From contig NZ_JAGILA010000008.1 of NCBI RefSeq assembly GCF_017874595.1, forward strand, positions 124,001 to 188,000: 64,000 nt of DNA. The letters are read 5' to 3'. This DNA is from Sinorhizobium kostiense. Its GTDB lineage: Bacteria; Pseudomonadota; Alphaproteobacteria; Rhizobiales; Rhizobiaceae. Each line of letters begins with the position of its first letter. Positions within the stretch are counted from its first letter, which is position 1. The notes below the pieces were generated by a model. The model did no database searches and was not told the DNA's origin. It saw only the letters and a list, made by a program, of their open reading frames with translations. A program made the translations under genes and the position numbers. Below, piece by piece: positions 17,563 to 25,597 of the stretch.

Positions 17563-18288
17563 ATGGCTTCTGAACTCAGCCCGCTGACATTGGAAACGGC
17601 GCTGCCGGAGGAGCACGGACCGCCGCTGCCGCAATCGTCACAGGAGACGATCAATACGATCGTCCATTATTATCGCGGTGAGATGGGACGGATGGCGGGT
17701 TGGCGGGACCGGATTGACCGGACTTCGAACTGGGCGATCACAGTCGTCGCGGCGATGCTTTCCGTTTCCCTGTCGACGCCCACGTCGCACCATGGCGTGC
17801 TGCTCTTTGCCATGCTGCTGATCACGTTGCTGTTGTTGATCGAAGCGAGGCGTTACCGCTTCTTCGACGTCTACCGGGCGCGCGTGCGCCAACTGGAGCG
17901 CGGCTATTTCGCACAGGTTCTCTCGCCGGATGGCGCGCCGAGTGCCAAGTGGTCGACGTCGATCGCCGCGAGCCTGCGCAAGCCGGTTTTCCTGATGAGC
18001 TACAAGGATGCGGTCTGCCGACGGTTGCAGCGCAATTACTGCTGGATGTACTTGATCCTGCTCCTGGCTTGGGGGCTGAAAATCACCTCGCCCAAGATGT
18101 CCATGGCCGGCGAGTTCCTGGGCCCCGTCCGCTCCTGGAGCGACCTCGTCGCAAATACGGCCCTCGGCCCTTTGCCGGGCTGGATCGTGCTGATCCTGGT
18201 TGCGTTCTTTTATGGTCTCGTACTCTACGGCTCGTTCCGCCGGGAGGAGCATGAGGGCGAGCTGGCCCACGGCCAAGTGCATGTCTGA
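17563..18288 (+). CDS. DUF2270 family membrane protein
   Basis: A 241-residue inner-membrane protein with a strong ribosome site (GGGAGGAA before ATG). ETINTIVHYYRGEMGRMAGWRDRIDRTSNWAITVVAAML contains the conserved N-terminal DUF2270 motif and first helix. RRYRFFDVYRARVRQLERGYFAQVL follows the second helix, and two further helices end the protein. No function is established for the family. It stands alone, convergent with usg. Confidence 0.87.
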   Translation: MASELSPLTLETALPEEHGPPLPQSSQETINTIVHYYRGEMGRMAGWRDRIDRTSNWAITVVAAMLSVSLSTPTSHHGVLLFAMLLITLLLLIEARRYRFFDVYRARVRQLERGYFAQVLSPDGAPSAKWSTSIAASLRKPVFLMSYKDAVCRRLQRNYCWMYLILLLAWGLKITSPKMSMAGEFLGPVRSWSDLVANTALGPLPGWIVLILVAFFYGLVLYGSFRREEHEGELAHGQVHV

Positions 18289-18321
18289 CTGGAGCAGCCG
18301 CGACGCGCCGGCGCTGAACGC

Positions 18322-18588
18322 TCAATGAAGAATGAATTCTCCTTTCAGCGCCCGCCACTCGCTGGCCGAAATCAGTTTGCGGTGGACGTATCGTACGGAG
18401 TGGAGCGGCCCGTCGAGCTGTTCCTGCCAGAACTTGAGGAAGCTTCGCATCTCCGGAAAGTCCGGAGCGATGTCGTAATGCTGCCAGATATAGGTCTGCA
18501 GAAGAGCCGGATGGTCGGGCATTCGATACAAGATATGGGCCGTCGTCAGGCCGTAACCCTTGAGCTGCAGTTGCATGTCGTTCGTCAT
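18322..18588 (-). CDS. usg: Usg family protein
   Basis: An 88-residue protein of the Usg family, first named for an unknown gene near the trp operon. The start MTNDMQLQLKGYGLTTAHILYRMPDHPALLQTYIWQHYDIAPDFPEM is highly typical, followed by FLKFWQEQLDGPLHSVRY. The ATG at 18588 has GAGGT six bases upstream. A GTG four codons earlier overlaps that ribosome site and was not chosen. No enzymatic function is known. No trp genes are nearby here. Confidence 0.88.
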   Translation of the reverse strand: MTNDMQLQLKGYGLTTAHILYRMPDHPALLQTYIWQHYDIAPDFPEMRSFLKFWQEQLDGPLHSVRYVHRKLISASEWRALKGEFILH

Positions 18589-18776
18589 CAAGGACCTCAC
18601 TTTTCATGAAAGGCTGGTCTCTATGATGGAGCGCTTGATTTCTTAATCAAGGCCTAATACTAGTCCAGATCGCGAGAATAAACATAAAAAATCAAGGGTT
18701 TAGCAGCAGGTCTAAGGGAGTGCTGCCAGGAACCCGGTGGTGGGCACGGCGCGACCGCGGGACTTTCTCGATCCTC

Positions 18777-19607
18777 TCAGCGCTTCAAATGACGTGTCAG
18801 CCGTGCTTCGAGCCAGCCCCAGATATTGCGCAGGAGCTCTACCATCAGAAGGTACAGCGCGGCCGCCCAGATATACATCTGGTAGTCGAAGGTGCGGGAG
18901 AAGGCGCGACGCGTTTCTCCCATCAGATCGAAGACGGTGACGATCGCGACGATTGCCGAGCCCTTGATCATCAGGACGATCTCGTTGCCGTAAGGGCGTA
19001 AGGCCACGATCATCGCCTGCGGCAGGATCACCTTGAAAAAGGCGATGTGTTTCGGCAGGCCAAGCGCGGCCGCGCCCTCATGCTGGCCGCGCGGCACGCT
19101 TTCGATAGCCCCGCGCAGGATTTCGGCCTGGTAGGCGGCGGTATTCAGCGTGAACGTGAAGAGCGCGCAGTTCCAGGCGTCACGGAAGAACCACCAGAGG
19201 CCGACCGTCTCGAGCTGCGGACGGAAGCTGCCGAGACCGTAGTAGACGAGGAAGAGCTGCGTGATCAGCGGCGTGCCACGGAAGAAATAGACATAGGCAT
19301 AGGCAAGCCAGGACCAGAGCCTGTGTTTCGACATGCGCCCGAGCGCAACCGGCAACGACAGCACGGCGCCAAGCAGGATCGATGAGCTGACGAGTGCCAG
19401 CGTCACGCCGAGGCCCGAGAGGAAACTCGGTCCGTAGCGGGAAAATTTCTCCGCGTCCCAGCCGCCGACGACGGTGAAGAAGATGCCGACGGCAAGCGCC
19501 AGCCAGACGCCGAGCGCAACGCTGCCGAAGAAGCGCGATAGCGTGTAGGGCTTCGGTGGTGCCGGGGGCGGGGCCTGCGGCGGGATCATTGTCTCGGCAA
19601 TGCTCAT
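18777..19607 (-). CDS. polar amino acid ABC transporter, permease (HisM-like)
   Basis: A 276-residue inner-membrane permease. A proline-rich N-terminus precedes the first helix. The transmembrane domain holds the EAA motif GAIESVPRGQHEGAAALGLPKHIAFFKVILPQA, the contact site for the ATPase. AYVYFFRGTPLITQLFLVYYGL is the signature of amino-acid permeases of the His/Arg/Gln type. The ATG at 19607 overlaps the upstream permease by four bases, and the longer frame lies inside that gene. It is the last gene of the cluster, and no ATP-binding gene is found within the window nearby. Confidence 0.92.
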   Translation of the reverse strand: MSIAETMIPPQAPPPAPPKPYTLSRFFGSVALGVWLALAVGIFFTVVGGWDAEKFSRYGPSFLSGLGVTLALVSSSILLGAVLSLPVALGRMSKHRLWSWLAYAYVYFFRGTPLITQLFLVYYGLGSFRPQLETVGLWWFFRDAWNCALFTFTLNTAAYQAEILRGAIESVPRGQHEGAAALGLPKHIAFFKVILPQAMIVALRPYGNEIVLMIKGSAIVAIVTVFDLMGETRRAFSRTFDYQMYIWAAALYLLMVELLRNIWGWLEARLTRHLKR

Positions 19608-20407
19608 CGGCCCATCTCCGCGCGTTTGGTCCGGCGCTCGATTGCCGAAAAGGCGACGGACGAAATCATCGCCAGGATCAGGAAGAGGATGCAGGCAAGG
19701 CCGAAGAATTCGAAGGCTTGCTTGGTGACGCGGGCTGCAACGCCAGTCTGGCGGAGGATGTCGGGCAAGCCGACCACCGAGACGAGCGCGGTGTCCTTGA
19801 GCAATGCCATCCAGAGATTGCCGAGTCCGGGAAGCGCGATGCGGATGAGCTGCGGCAGGATGATGAGCCGCATCGTTGCGCCACGATGGAGACCGAGCGC
19901 ATCGCCCGCCTCGTATTGGCCGTGGGGAATGGCCTTGAAGGCTGAGAGCAGCACTTCGGAGCAATAGGCGGAAAAGACCACACCGAGTGCAATCATGCCG
20001 GCGACGAAGGCGTTGATCTCGACCGGTCCCTCATAGCCGATCGTGGCAAGGAATTGCTGCACGAGGATCTGCAGACCGTAATAGACGATGAAGAGCGTCA
20101 GGAGCTCGGGCAGGCCGCGGAAAATCGTCGTGTATATATTGGCGGCAAGCCGCAGCGATCGTTCCTCGGATTGTTTCGCGAGCGCCACGAAAAAGCCGAC
20201 CGTCAGCCCGATGGGGAGGGTGGCGATCGCCAGACTGGCGGTGACCAGGAAGCCGTAGGCGACCTCATCGCCCCAGCCGGTATCGCCGCATGCCAGCAGC
20301 GTGTCGGAACCGAATAACCGAAATACGCCGACCGGCCCGCAAAACGGATCGATGATCGAAACGACCCAGGCAAGACCGGAATAGATGGCGGCAAACAGCC
20401 CGCTCAT
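19604..20407 (-). CDS. polar amino acid ABC transporter, permease (HisQ-like)
   Basis: A 267-residue permease. IYTTIFRGLPELLTLFIVYYGLQ is the conserved amino-acid permease motif, and AFKAIPHGQYEAGDALGLHRGATMRLIILPQL is the EAA loop. It forms a heterodimer with the HisM-like product encoded just downstream (ATGA overlap). It follows the binding-protein gene after 165 bases containing a strong stem-loop, the usual arrangement that lowers permease relative to binding-protein expression. The substrate is probably a basic or polar amino acid or opine, inferred from the family. Confidence 0.92.
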   Translation of the reverse strand: MSGLFAAIYSGLAWVVSIIDPFCGPVGVFRLFGSDTLLACGDTGWGDEVAYGFLVTASLAIATLPIGLTVGFFVALAKQSEERSLRLAANIYTTIFRGLPELLTLFIVYYGLQILVQQFLATIGYEGPVEINAFVAGMIALGVVFSAYCSEVLLSAFKAIPHGQYEAGDALGLHRGATMRLIILPQLIRIALPGLGNLWMALLKDTALVSVVGLPDILRQTGVAARVTKQAFEFFGLACILFLILAMISSVAFSAIERRTKRAEMGR

Positions 20408-20478
20408 GCCGGTAGATTCCCCTTTATGTTCTTATGGACGCCGACGACGCCTATTCTTGCGTTTTCTTGTCAAGCAAA

Positions 20479-20507
20479 AACGGCGGAAGGGCAAGCCATC
20501 CGCCGTT
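20479..20507 (-). terminator. intercistronic stem-loop after binding-protein gene
   Basis: A perfect 9-bp inverted repeat (AACGGCGGA/TCCGCCGTT) has an 11-base loop. Read on the minus strand it is followed by TTTGC. It lies between the solute-binding protein and the permeases, and probably acts as a partial terminator or as protection of the binding-protein mRNA end. Confidence 0.65.
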
Positions 20508-20572
20508 GCATTTTCTTCATGAACCGAGAATTTGCCGGTATAACCTACGAATGGTAGCGGGAATCGCGGCTA

Positions 20573-21355
20573 TTAGCTGCCGTAGACGTCGAACGGGAAG
20601 TATTTTTCGTTGATTTCCTGGTACTTGCCGTTAGCGCGAATGGCGTCGATCGCCTTGTTGAACTTCTCTCGCAGCTCGTCTTCGCCCTTGCGAAGCGCGA
20701 TGCCGGCTCCTTCACCATTGATGACCGGATCGATCGGCAGCGTGCCGAGCAGCTTGCAGCAGGCGCCGTCCTCGGTCTTCAGCCATTCCGAAAGCACGAC
20801 GACGTCGTCGATCGCTGCATCGATGCGGCCATTGGCGAGGTCGAGCTTGTATTCATCGGCGGTCGGATAGAGCTTCAGTTCCGCACCCTTCATATGCGCC
20901 TCGGCATAATTCGAGTGGGTGGTGGAGCTCTGCGCGCCGAGCATCTTGCCCTCGAGTGCCGCTTCGGTCGCCTCGGTTATCGGGGAATCCTTCGGCACGG
21001 CGATCGCCGGTGGCGTGTTGTAGTATTTCTTTGTGAAGTCGACCTTCTCCTTGCGCTCCTCTGTGATCGACATGGACGCGATGAACGCGTCGAACTTCTT
21101 GGCGATCAGCGCCGGAATGGCGCCGTCCCACTCCTGCGTCACGAAGGTGCACTCGACCTTCATTTCCTCGCAGAGCGCCTTGGCAATGTCGATGTCGAAG
21201 CCCGTCAAAGTGCCATCGGCCTCGAGATTGTTGAAGGGCGGGTAAGCGCCTTCCGTGCCGATAACGAGCTTCTCGCCTTGCGCCATGGCCGAGCCTGCCA
21301 TGAACGCGAAAACGGCAGCCGATGCGGCGGCTGCCAGCCGTCTGGAAATACGCAT
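20573..21355 (-). CDS. polar amino acid ABC transporter, solute-binding protein
   Basis: A 260-residue periplasmic binding protein (SBP family 3). Its signal peptide, RRLAAAASAAVFAFMAGSAMA, is cut before QGEKL. The mature start EKLVIGTEGAYPPFNNLEADGTLTGFDIDIAKALCEEM is the classical HisJ/ArgT/lysine-arginine-ornithine pattern, and FDAFIASMSITEERKEKVDFT is the second hallmark. The ATG at 21355 has GAGAGGA upstream. The longer frame upstream has no signal peptide and was rejected. It is the first gene of the amino-acid transport cluster. Lys, Arg, His or an opine are possible ligands. Confidence 0.93.
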   Translation of the reverse strand: MRISRRLAAAASAAVFAFMAGSAMAQGEKLVIGTEGAYPPFNNLEADGTLTGFDIDIAKALCEEMKVECTFVTQEWDGAIPALIAKKFDAFIASMSITEERKEKVDFTKKYYNTPPAIAVPKDSPITEATEAALEGKMLGAQSSTTHSNYAEAHMKGAELKLYPTADEYKLDLANGRIDAAIDDVVVLSEWLKTEDGACCKLLGTLPIDPVINGEGAGIALRKGEDELREKFNKAIDAIRANGKYQEINEKYFPFDVYGS

Positions 21356-21744
21356 GATGATCCTCTCTTTTGGCCGGCATCCGGATTTTTTCTTGTTCGC
21401 GGATACCAAGTATACCCGCGGCGAGCGCCGCTGGTTGTGGCGATATTCGTACTGTTTTCCTACAAAAATCAACTGCAAAGCGTCGTCGCTACCAGCAAAA
21501 GCTGTTTAGGACTTTTCGCACCCTTATTGTTTGTGAATGGCCCGTTCAGGCACGGTTAATGTCGCCTCCGATAGGCCTGAAGCGGAACCGATCCGTGGCT
21601 GCCGCGTTGCGGCTGCGAAAGTTCCGACCGACGCAAAAAGTCGGAACCGCGGATCATTGCCCCGAAACGATGCGCTGTGCCGATGCGCAATGCGACGGGG
21701 GCGCCGGGCGCGACAACGTGCCGGGACCAGGAGGAAGAAAGAGA
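21356..21744. other. intergenic region, divergent binding protein / OmpA-like gene
   Basis: This 389-base stretch carries the start signals of both divergent genes. Toward the OmpA-like gene an EcfG-type promoter is visible (listed separately), and its ribosome site GGAGGAAG lies just before 21745. Open frames crossing it lack coding character. No operator for the amino-acid transporter was recognised. Confidence 0.6.
21584..21608 (+). promoter_or_regulatory. EcfG/RpoE2-type promoter upstream of the OmpA repeat protein
   Basis: GGAAC at 21584, exactly 16 bases, then CGTT at 21605-21608: a full match to the GGAAC-N16/17-CGTT element used by the alphaproteobacterial general stress sigma factor. 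Transcription would start near 21615, leaving about 130 bases of leader before the ATG at 21745. Confidence 0.6.
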
Positions 21745-23934
21745 ATGTCGATTCGATCCAAACTTTTCGCAACTGTGGCCCTGCCGGTTTTCGCGGCGTC
21801 TCTTGCGGCCCAGCCGGCGCTCGCCGATCGCTTGAACGCGCCTTTCGAAGTGGCGCAGGAGGGTGGCGAAGAGCTCTCGCCTGAGGAACTGCTGCTGCTG
21901 AAGAAGCGCCAGCAGGAGCAACGCCAGGCCGAGGAAGAGCAGCAGGGCGCCGAGGAAGAACAGCAGCGCCAGGCAGAGGAAGAGCAGCAGCGCGCCGCCG
22001 AGGAAGAGCAGCAGCGCCAGGCCGAGGAAGAGCAGCAGCGCGCCGCCGAGGAAGAAAAGCAGCGCCAGGCCGAGGAAGAGCAGCAGCGTGCTGCCGAGGA
22101 AGAAAAGCAGCGCCAGGCCGAGGAAGAGCAGCAGCGCGCCGCCGAGGAAGAAAAGCAGCGCCAGGCCGAGGAAGAGCAGCAGCGCGCCGCCGAGGAAGAA
22201 AAGCAGCGCCAGGCCGAGGAAGAACAGCAGCGTGCCGCCGAGGAAGAAAAGCAGCGCCAGGCCGAGGAAGAACAGCAGCGTGCTGCCGAGGAAGAAAAGC
22301 AGCGCCAGGCCGAGGAAGAACTGCAGCGTGCTGCCGAGGAAGAAAAGCAGCGCCAGGCCGAGGAAGAACAGCAGCGTGCTGCCGAGGAAGAAAAGCAGCG
22401 CCAGGCCGAGGAAGAACAGCAGCGTGCTGCGGAAGAAGAGCAGCAGCCCCAGGCCGAGGAAGAACAGCAGCGTGCTGCCGAGGAAGAGCAGCAGCCCCAG
22501 GCCGAGGAAGAACAGCAGCGTGCTGCCGAAGAAGAGCCGGCAGATGTGCCGACTGAGCAGACAGGCGAAGCCGAAGAGCAGCCTCAGCCAGAAGGCGAAG
22601 AGCCTGCCACTGCCGAGGGTGAGCAGCCCGAGGGTGAGCCCGCTGCGGAAGTCGTCGACGAGCGCACGGTCGAAGAAAAGCAGAAGATCGCCGAGGACCC
22701 GGCAGCCACCGATGAGACCGTGGTGCTCCCGGTCGAACGGGGCGCAGCCGTGCTCGACAGCGACAAGGACGCGGACAATTTCGGTGGCGACCGCGCACGG
22801 GAAATCCGTCGCCAGCAGCGCGAGGAGCTCCGGGCGAAGGAAGAAGCCGTAGAGCCGCCCAGTGACGACGCCGCTGCCCAGGCGGAAATTCCGGCCGAGG
22901 TCAGGGAGGCACTGCCGCAGAAGATCGAGGCAGCGCTTAGCGAAGAGGGTGAGCGGGTCGAGGAAGCTCCGGAGTTCGCCGTTCCGGAAACCACGAACAT
23001 CGTCAACAACACCGTCATCAACAACACGACCGTAAACAACACGACCGTAAACAACACGACGACGACCAACGTCACGGAAGTGAGGGTCGTCGAACAGACC
23101 GAAAACCGCGTCATCCTCGAGGCCGGTGATCGCATCTTCGTTCGAGGCGACGACCGGCCGCGCCTTAGGCACGACGCGGAGGAGACCTTTTACGAGGAAC
23201 TGCCGCGGGACCGCTACCGTGAGACCATCGTCCGACCGGGCGGTTACCGCATCGTTACGATCTACGACCGTTACGGCGGTATCCTGCAGCGAACCCGCAT
23301 TGATCGCGAAGGCACCGAATATGTGCTGATCTATGCGCCGGAGTATGAAGAAGAACGTCGGCGCCCGACGATCGTCGATGTCGGATACGAACTGCCGCCG
23401 ATGCGGCTGAACATTCCGGTTGACGAATATATTGTCGATTACGCCGAAGAACCGGATCTGGACTACTACGAGTTCCTGTCCGAGCCGCCGGTGGAGCGGG
23501 TCGAACGGGTCTACACGATCGACGAGGTCCGTCATTCGGCTCGCCTTCGCGACAAGGTCCGCCGCATCGACCTCGACACCATCACCTTTGCCACGGGCAG
23601 TGCCGAAGTATCGATGTCGCAGGCAAAGACCTTGCGCAAGGTGGCGGACGCGATGGCGAAGGTCCTCGACAAGGACCCGGGCGAAACCTTCTTCATCGAA
23701 GGCCACACGGATGCCGTTGGCTCGGACCGCTCCAACCTGCTCTTGTCGGACCGTCGCGCAGACTCCGTCGCTTCGTTGCTCTCCGAGGTCTACGGCATCC
23801 CGCCGGAAAACCTGGTGACCCAGGGCTACGGCGAGCGCTTCCTGAAGATCCGCACGCAGGAGGCGGAGCAGGAGAACCGACGCGTCACCATACGCCGCGT
23901 GACACCGCTGGTGCGGCCAGTGGCGCAGCGGTAA
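21745..23934 (+). CDS. OmpA-family outer-membrane protein with Glu/Gln-rich tandem repeats
   Basis: A 729-residue protein. A signal peptide ends at PALA-DRL (about 27). Residues 50-265 are a charged E/Q/A/R-rich coiled region built of 16-residue units (QQRAAEEEKQRQAEEE type), encoded by 48-bp tandem repeats. An acidic region and an Asn/Thr/Val-rich stretch (NNTVINNTTVNN) follow, then a Tyr/Arg-rich middle part. The C-terminal OmpA domain contains IDLDTITFATGSAEVS and FFIEGHTDAVGSDRSNLLLSDRRADSV, which bind peptidoglycan diaminopimelate, and ends ENRRVTIRRV. The start has GGAGGAAG upstream. A surface or periplasm-spanning structural role is likely, and stress control is suggested by its promoter. 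Confidence 0.9.
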   Translation: MSIRSKLFATVALPVFAASLAAQPALADRLNAPFEVAQEGGEELSPEELLLLKKRQQEQRQAEEEQQGAEEEQQRQAEEEQQRAAEEEQQRQAEEEQQRAAEEEKQRQAEEEQQRAAEEEKQRQAEEEQQRAAEEEKQRQAEEEQQRAAEEEKQRQAEEEQQRAAEEEKQRQAEEEQQRAAEEEKQRQAEEELQRAAEEEKQRQAEEEQQRAAEEEKQRQAEEEQQRAAEEEQQPQAEEEQQRAAEEEQQPQAEEEQQRAAEEEPADVPTEQTGEAEEQPQPEGEEPATAEGEQPEGEPAAEVVDERTVEEKQKIAEDPAATDETVVLPVERGAAVLDSDKDADNFGGDRAREIRRQQREELRAKEEAVEPPSDDAAAQAEIPAEVREALPQKIEAALSEEGERVEEAPEFAVPETTNIVNNTVINNTTVNNTTVNNTTTTNVTEVRVVEQTENRVILEAGDRIFVRGDDRPRLRHDAEETFYEELPRDRYRETIVRPGGYRIVTIYDRYGGILQRTRIDREGTEYVLIYAPEYEEERRRPTIVDVGYELPPMRLNIPVDEYIVDYAEEPDLDYYEFLSEPPVERVERVYTIDEVRHSARLRDKVRRIDLDTITFATGSAEVSMSQAKTLRKVADAMAKVLDKDPGETFFIEGHTDAVGSDRSNLLLSDRRADSVASLLSEVYGIPPENLVTQGYGERFLKIRTQEAEQENRRVTIRRVTPLVRPVAQR
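21985..22536 (+). repeat. 48-bp tandem repeat array within the OmpA-like gene
   Basis: Eleven complete 48-bp units start at 21985 and every 48 bases up to 22465, and a 24-base partial unit follows. Each codes for a 16-residue E/Q-rich unit. Units 2-9 read EEEK in the middle, while units 1, 10 and 11 read EEEQ. Unit 8 begins with Leu instead of Gln. Synonymous changes (CGCGCC, CGTGCC, CGTGCT) shift along the array, which points to expansion by unequal exchange or slippage. Confidence 0.93.
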
Positions 23935-23947
23935 GCAGCTGAAAATA

Positions 23948-23974
23948 GAGCGGTGCGGTCGTTTCGCACCGCTC
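23948..23974 (+). terminator. hairpin after OmpA-like gene
   Basis: A perfect 10-bp stem (GAGCGGTGCG and its complement) with a 7-base loop lies 14 bases after the stop. No clear T-run follows at once, although a T-rich stretch occurs near 24016. Confidence 0.6.
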
Positions 23975-24101
23975 ACCGCCCGTTCATGAGATCGGGGCCG
24001 CACAGCCGGTCCCGCTTTTTTTACCCGCCCGTGCGCCGATGATCCGCAGGGGAGGGATAGAAGTTGCCGCGATTGCCTGCGGGAGAGGGAAGGAGAATCC
24101 C

Positions 24102-24461
24102 ATGCCTAAGGTCGTTGGAATCGGTGGTGTGTTCTTCAGGGCGGCGGACCCGGCTGGGCTCGCCGAATGGTACGAGAAGCATCTTGGGATTGACGACCTG
24201 CACAAGTCCGTATGGTTCCAAGAGGCTGGAGCAACAATTTTTGGGCCGTTCTCCGAGAATACCGACTATTTTGGACAGGCAGAACAGCAGTGGATGATCA
24301 ACTTCCGCGTCGATGATCTCGATGGGCTCGTGGCAAGCCTGAGGGCAAGCGGGATTGCGGTGGAAACTCGGGCCGAGTGGAACTCGGAAGTCGGTCGCTT
24401 TGCCCGCATTCACGATCCCGAAGGCAATCCGGTCGAGCTCTGGGAGCCGACGAAGGGCTGA
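24102..24461 (+). CDS. VOC/glyoxalase family protein
   Basis: A 119-residue VOC protein with a good ribosome site (AAGGAG). VVGIGGVFFRAADPAGLAEWYEKHLGID opens the fold, and FARIHDPEGNPVELWEPTKG is the conserved end with the DPEGNPVELW motif of glyoxalase/dioxygenase-like members. The metal-binding set is incomplete by eye, so catalytic activity is uncertain. It stands alone, convergent with the biotin operon across a RIME repeat. Confidence 0.87.
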   Translation: MPKVVGIGGVFFRAADPAGLAEWYEKHLGIDDLHKSVWFQEAGATIFGPFSENTDYFGQAEQQWMINFRVDDLDGLVASLRASGIAVETRAEWNSEVGRFARIHDPEGNPVELWEPTKG

Positions 24462-24522
24462 TAGCGAACTCCGCCATCAATGCTCGAACACCGGAGCTGA
24501 GGTCCGATTTCGACGAGTCGCT

Positions 24523-24609
24523 TACAGCGCAGCGCGTCTTTTCAGACGCGCAAAGGTCGCTGTAACTCTTTGAATTTGCGCATCGAGCTTTCCGAAAATC
24601 GGGTACGCT
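24523..24609. repeat. RIME-type repeat at the end of the biotin operon
   Basis: ACAGCGCAGCGCGTC TTTTCA GACGCGC, then CTGTAACTCTTTGAATTTGCGCATCGA and half of the CCGAAAATCG palindrome. The second palindrome is cut short exactly where the bioZ stop codon (24608-24610) begins, so the element probably inserted into or forms the 3' end of bioZ. Confidence 0.75.
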
Positions 24610-25597
24610 AGATGCCGAGGAGCACAGCCCCACCGGTCATCCCCGCTCCGGCTGCCGTCAGCAAAAGCTTTTCCCCGGGCCGGAAGGGTTTCGCTTCGTT
24701 TGCCAGCGAGAGCGATAGCGGAATTGTCGCTGCCGATGAGTTGCCGTGCTCCTCGATGATGCGCACCGCCTTCGATGACTCGATGCCGAGACTGCCGCAA
24801 ACCGCGTCTAAGATCCGGATATTGGCCTGGTGCGGCAGGAACCGGCAAACGTCCCCGGAGCAAAGGCCGGCATCTGCGAGCGCACGTCTTGCGCAGGCCG
24901 TCATCATCTCCACGGCGCGAACGAAGACGTCCTGGCCGTCGCGCATGGTCATCAGGACGTCCGCCGCCGCCATGCCAGGCGCAAACGGCCGGGTGCTGCC
25001 GCCGGCTGGAATCGTTATCAGGTCGTAGCCGCTCCCGTCCGATGCCAGATCGACGCCGATCACACCCTTGCCCAGATCGTCGCAGGGCGCGACGACCACC
25101 GAGCCGGCTGCATCGGCAAAGAGCACGGCACTCGCCCTTTCCGCCGGATTGATCCGGCGGCTGAGGATATTGGCGGCAACGACAAGGACCGGTTTCCCCT
25201 GGGTGCGCACGAAGCCATCGGCAAGTGTCAGCGCGTAAAGAAAGCCCGAGCATGCGCCGGCAAGATCGATCGCGCCGGAATTGGCAAGCCCGAGCCGGTG
25301 GGCGAGCAGCGGCGCGGACGGAGGCAGCAGGTGGTCGGGCGTCGAGGTCGCAAGCAGCGTCAAAGCCACATCGCCGCGCGGAATGCCTGCGTCCTGAAGC
25401 GCCGCTTCTCCGGCTCTTGACGCAAGTCCCGTCAGCGTGTCTCCCGCCTCTACCCAGCGACGCGCGCGGATCCCGGTCCGCCGCTCGATCCAGCCGGGTT
25501 CGAGGCCGAGCCTGGTTTCGATCTCGGCATTTGCGACGCGCCGGTTCGGCACGTAATGGCCGAATCCGGCAAGGCGGGATGATCGGACGGTGCTCAT
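24608..25597 (-). CDS. bioZ: beta-ketoacyl-ACP synthase III-like protein of biotin synthesis
   Basis: A 329-residue FabH-type enzyme in the biotin operon. Work on Agrobacterium and Mesorhizobium BioZ describes it as making a C7 keto-dicarboxylate thioester (3-ketopimeloyl-ACP, from a glutaryl thioester and malonyl-ACP) that enters fatty-acid elongation to become pimeloyl-ACP. The catalytic triad is visible: Cys116 in DLAGACSGF, His256 in RFLPHQANI, Asn286 in EEHGNSSAA. It overlaps bioA by four bases. Its position as last gene of bioBFDAZ is the main reason to call it BioZ rather than FabH, and no bioC or bioH is seen. The stop lies in a RIME repeat. Confidence 0.92.
   Translation of the reverse strand: MSTVRSSRLAGFGHYVPNRRVANAEIETRLGLEPGWIERRTGIRARRWVEAGDTLTGLASRAGEAALQDAGIPRGDVALTLLATSTPDHLLPPSAPLLAHRLGLANSGAIDLAGACSGFLYALTLADGFVRTQGKPVLVVAANILSRRINPAERASAVLFADAAGSVVVAPCDDLGKGVIGVDLASDGSGYDLITIPAGGSTRPFAPGMAAADVLMTMRDGQDVFVRAVEMMTACARRALADAGLCSGDVCRFLPHQANIRILDAVCGSLGIESSKAVRIIEEHGNSSAATIPLSLSLANEAKPFRPGEKLLLTAAGAGMTGGAVLLGI

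Noticed and set aside
21985-22536. Regular repeat spacing as a possible CRISPR array
   Set aside because: The units are contiguous, coding and in one protein frame, with no unique spacers and no cas genes.
22088-22852. 254-codon Arg/Ser/Lys-rich frame within the repeat array
   Set aside because: It is a shifted reading of the 48-bp repeat and has no start signal.
21556-24003. 815-codon open frame on the strand opposite the OmpA-like gene
   Set aside because: It results from the high-GC repeat array, which is open in several frames. It lacks a domain, signal peptide or ribosome site, and the plus-strand frame has a clear OmpA domain.
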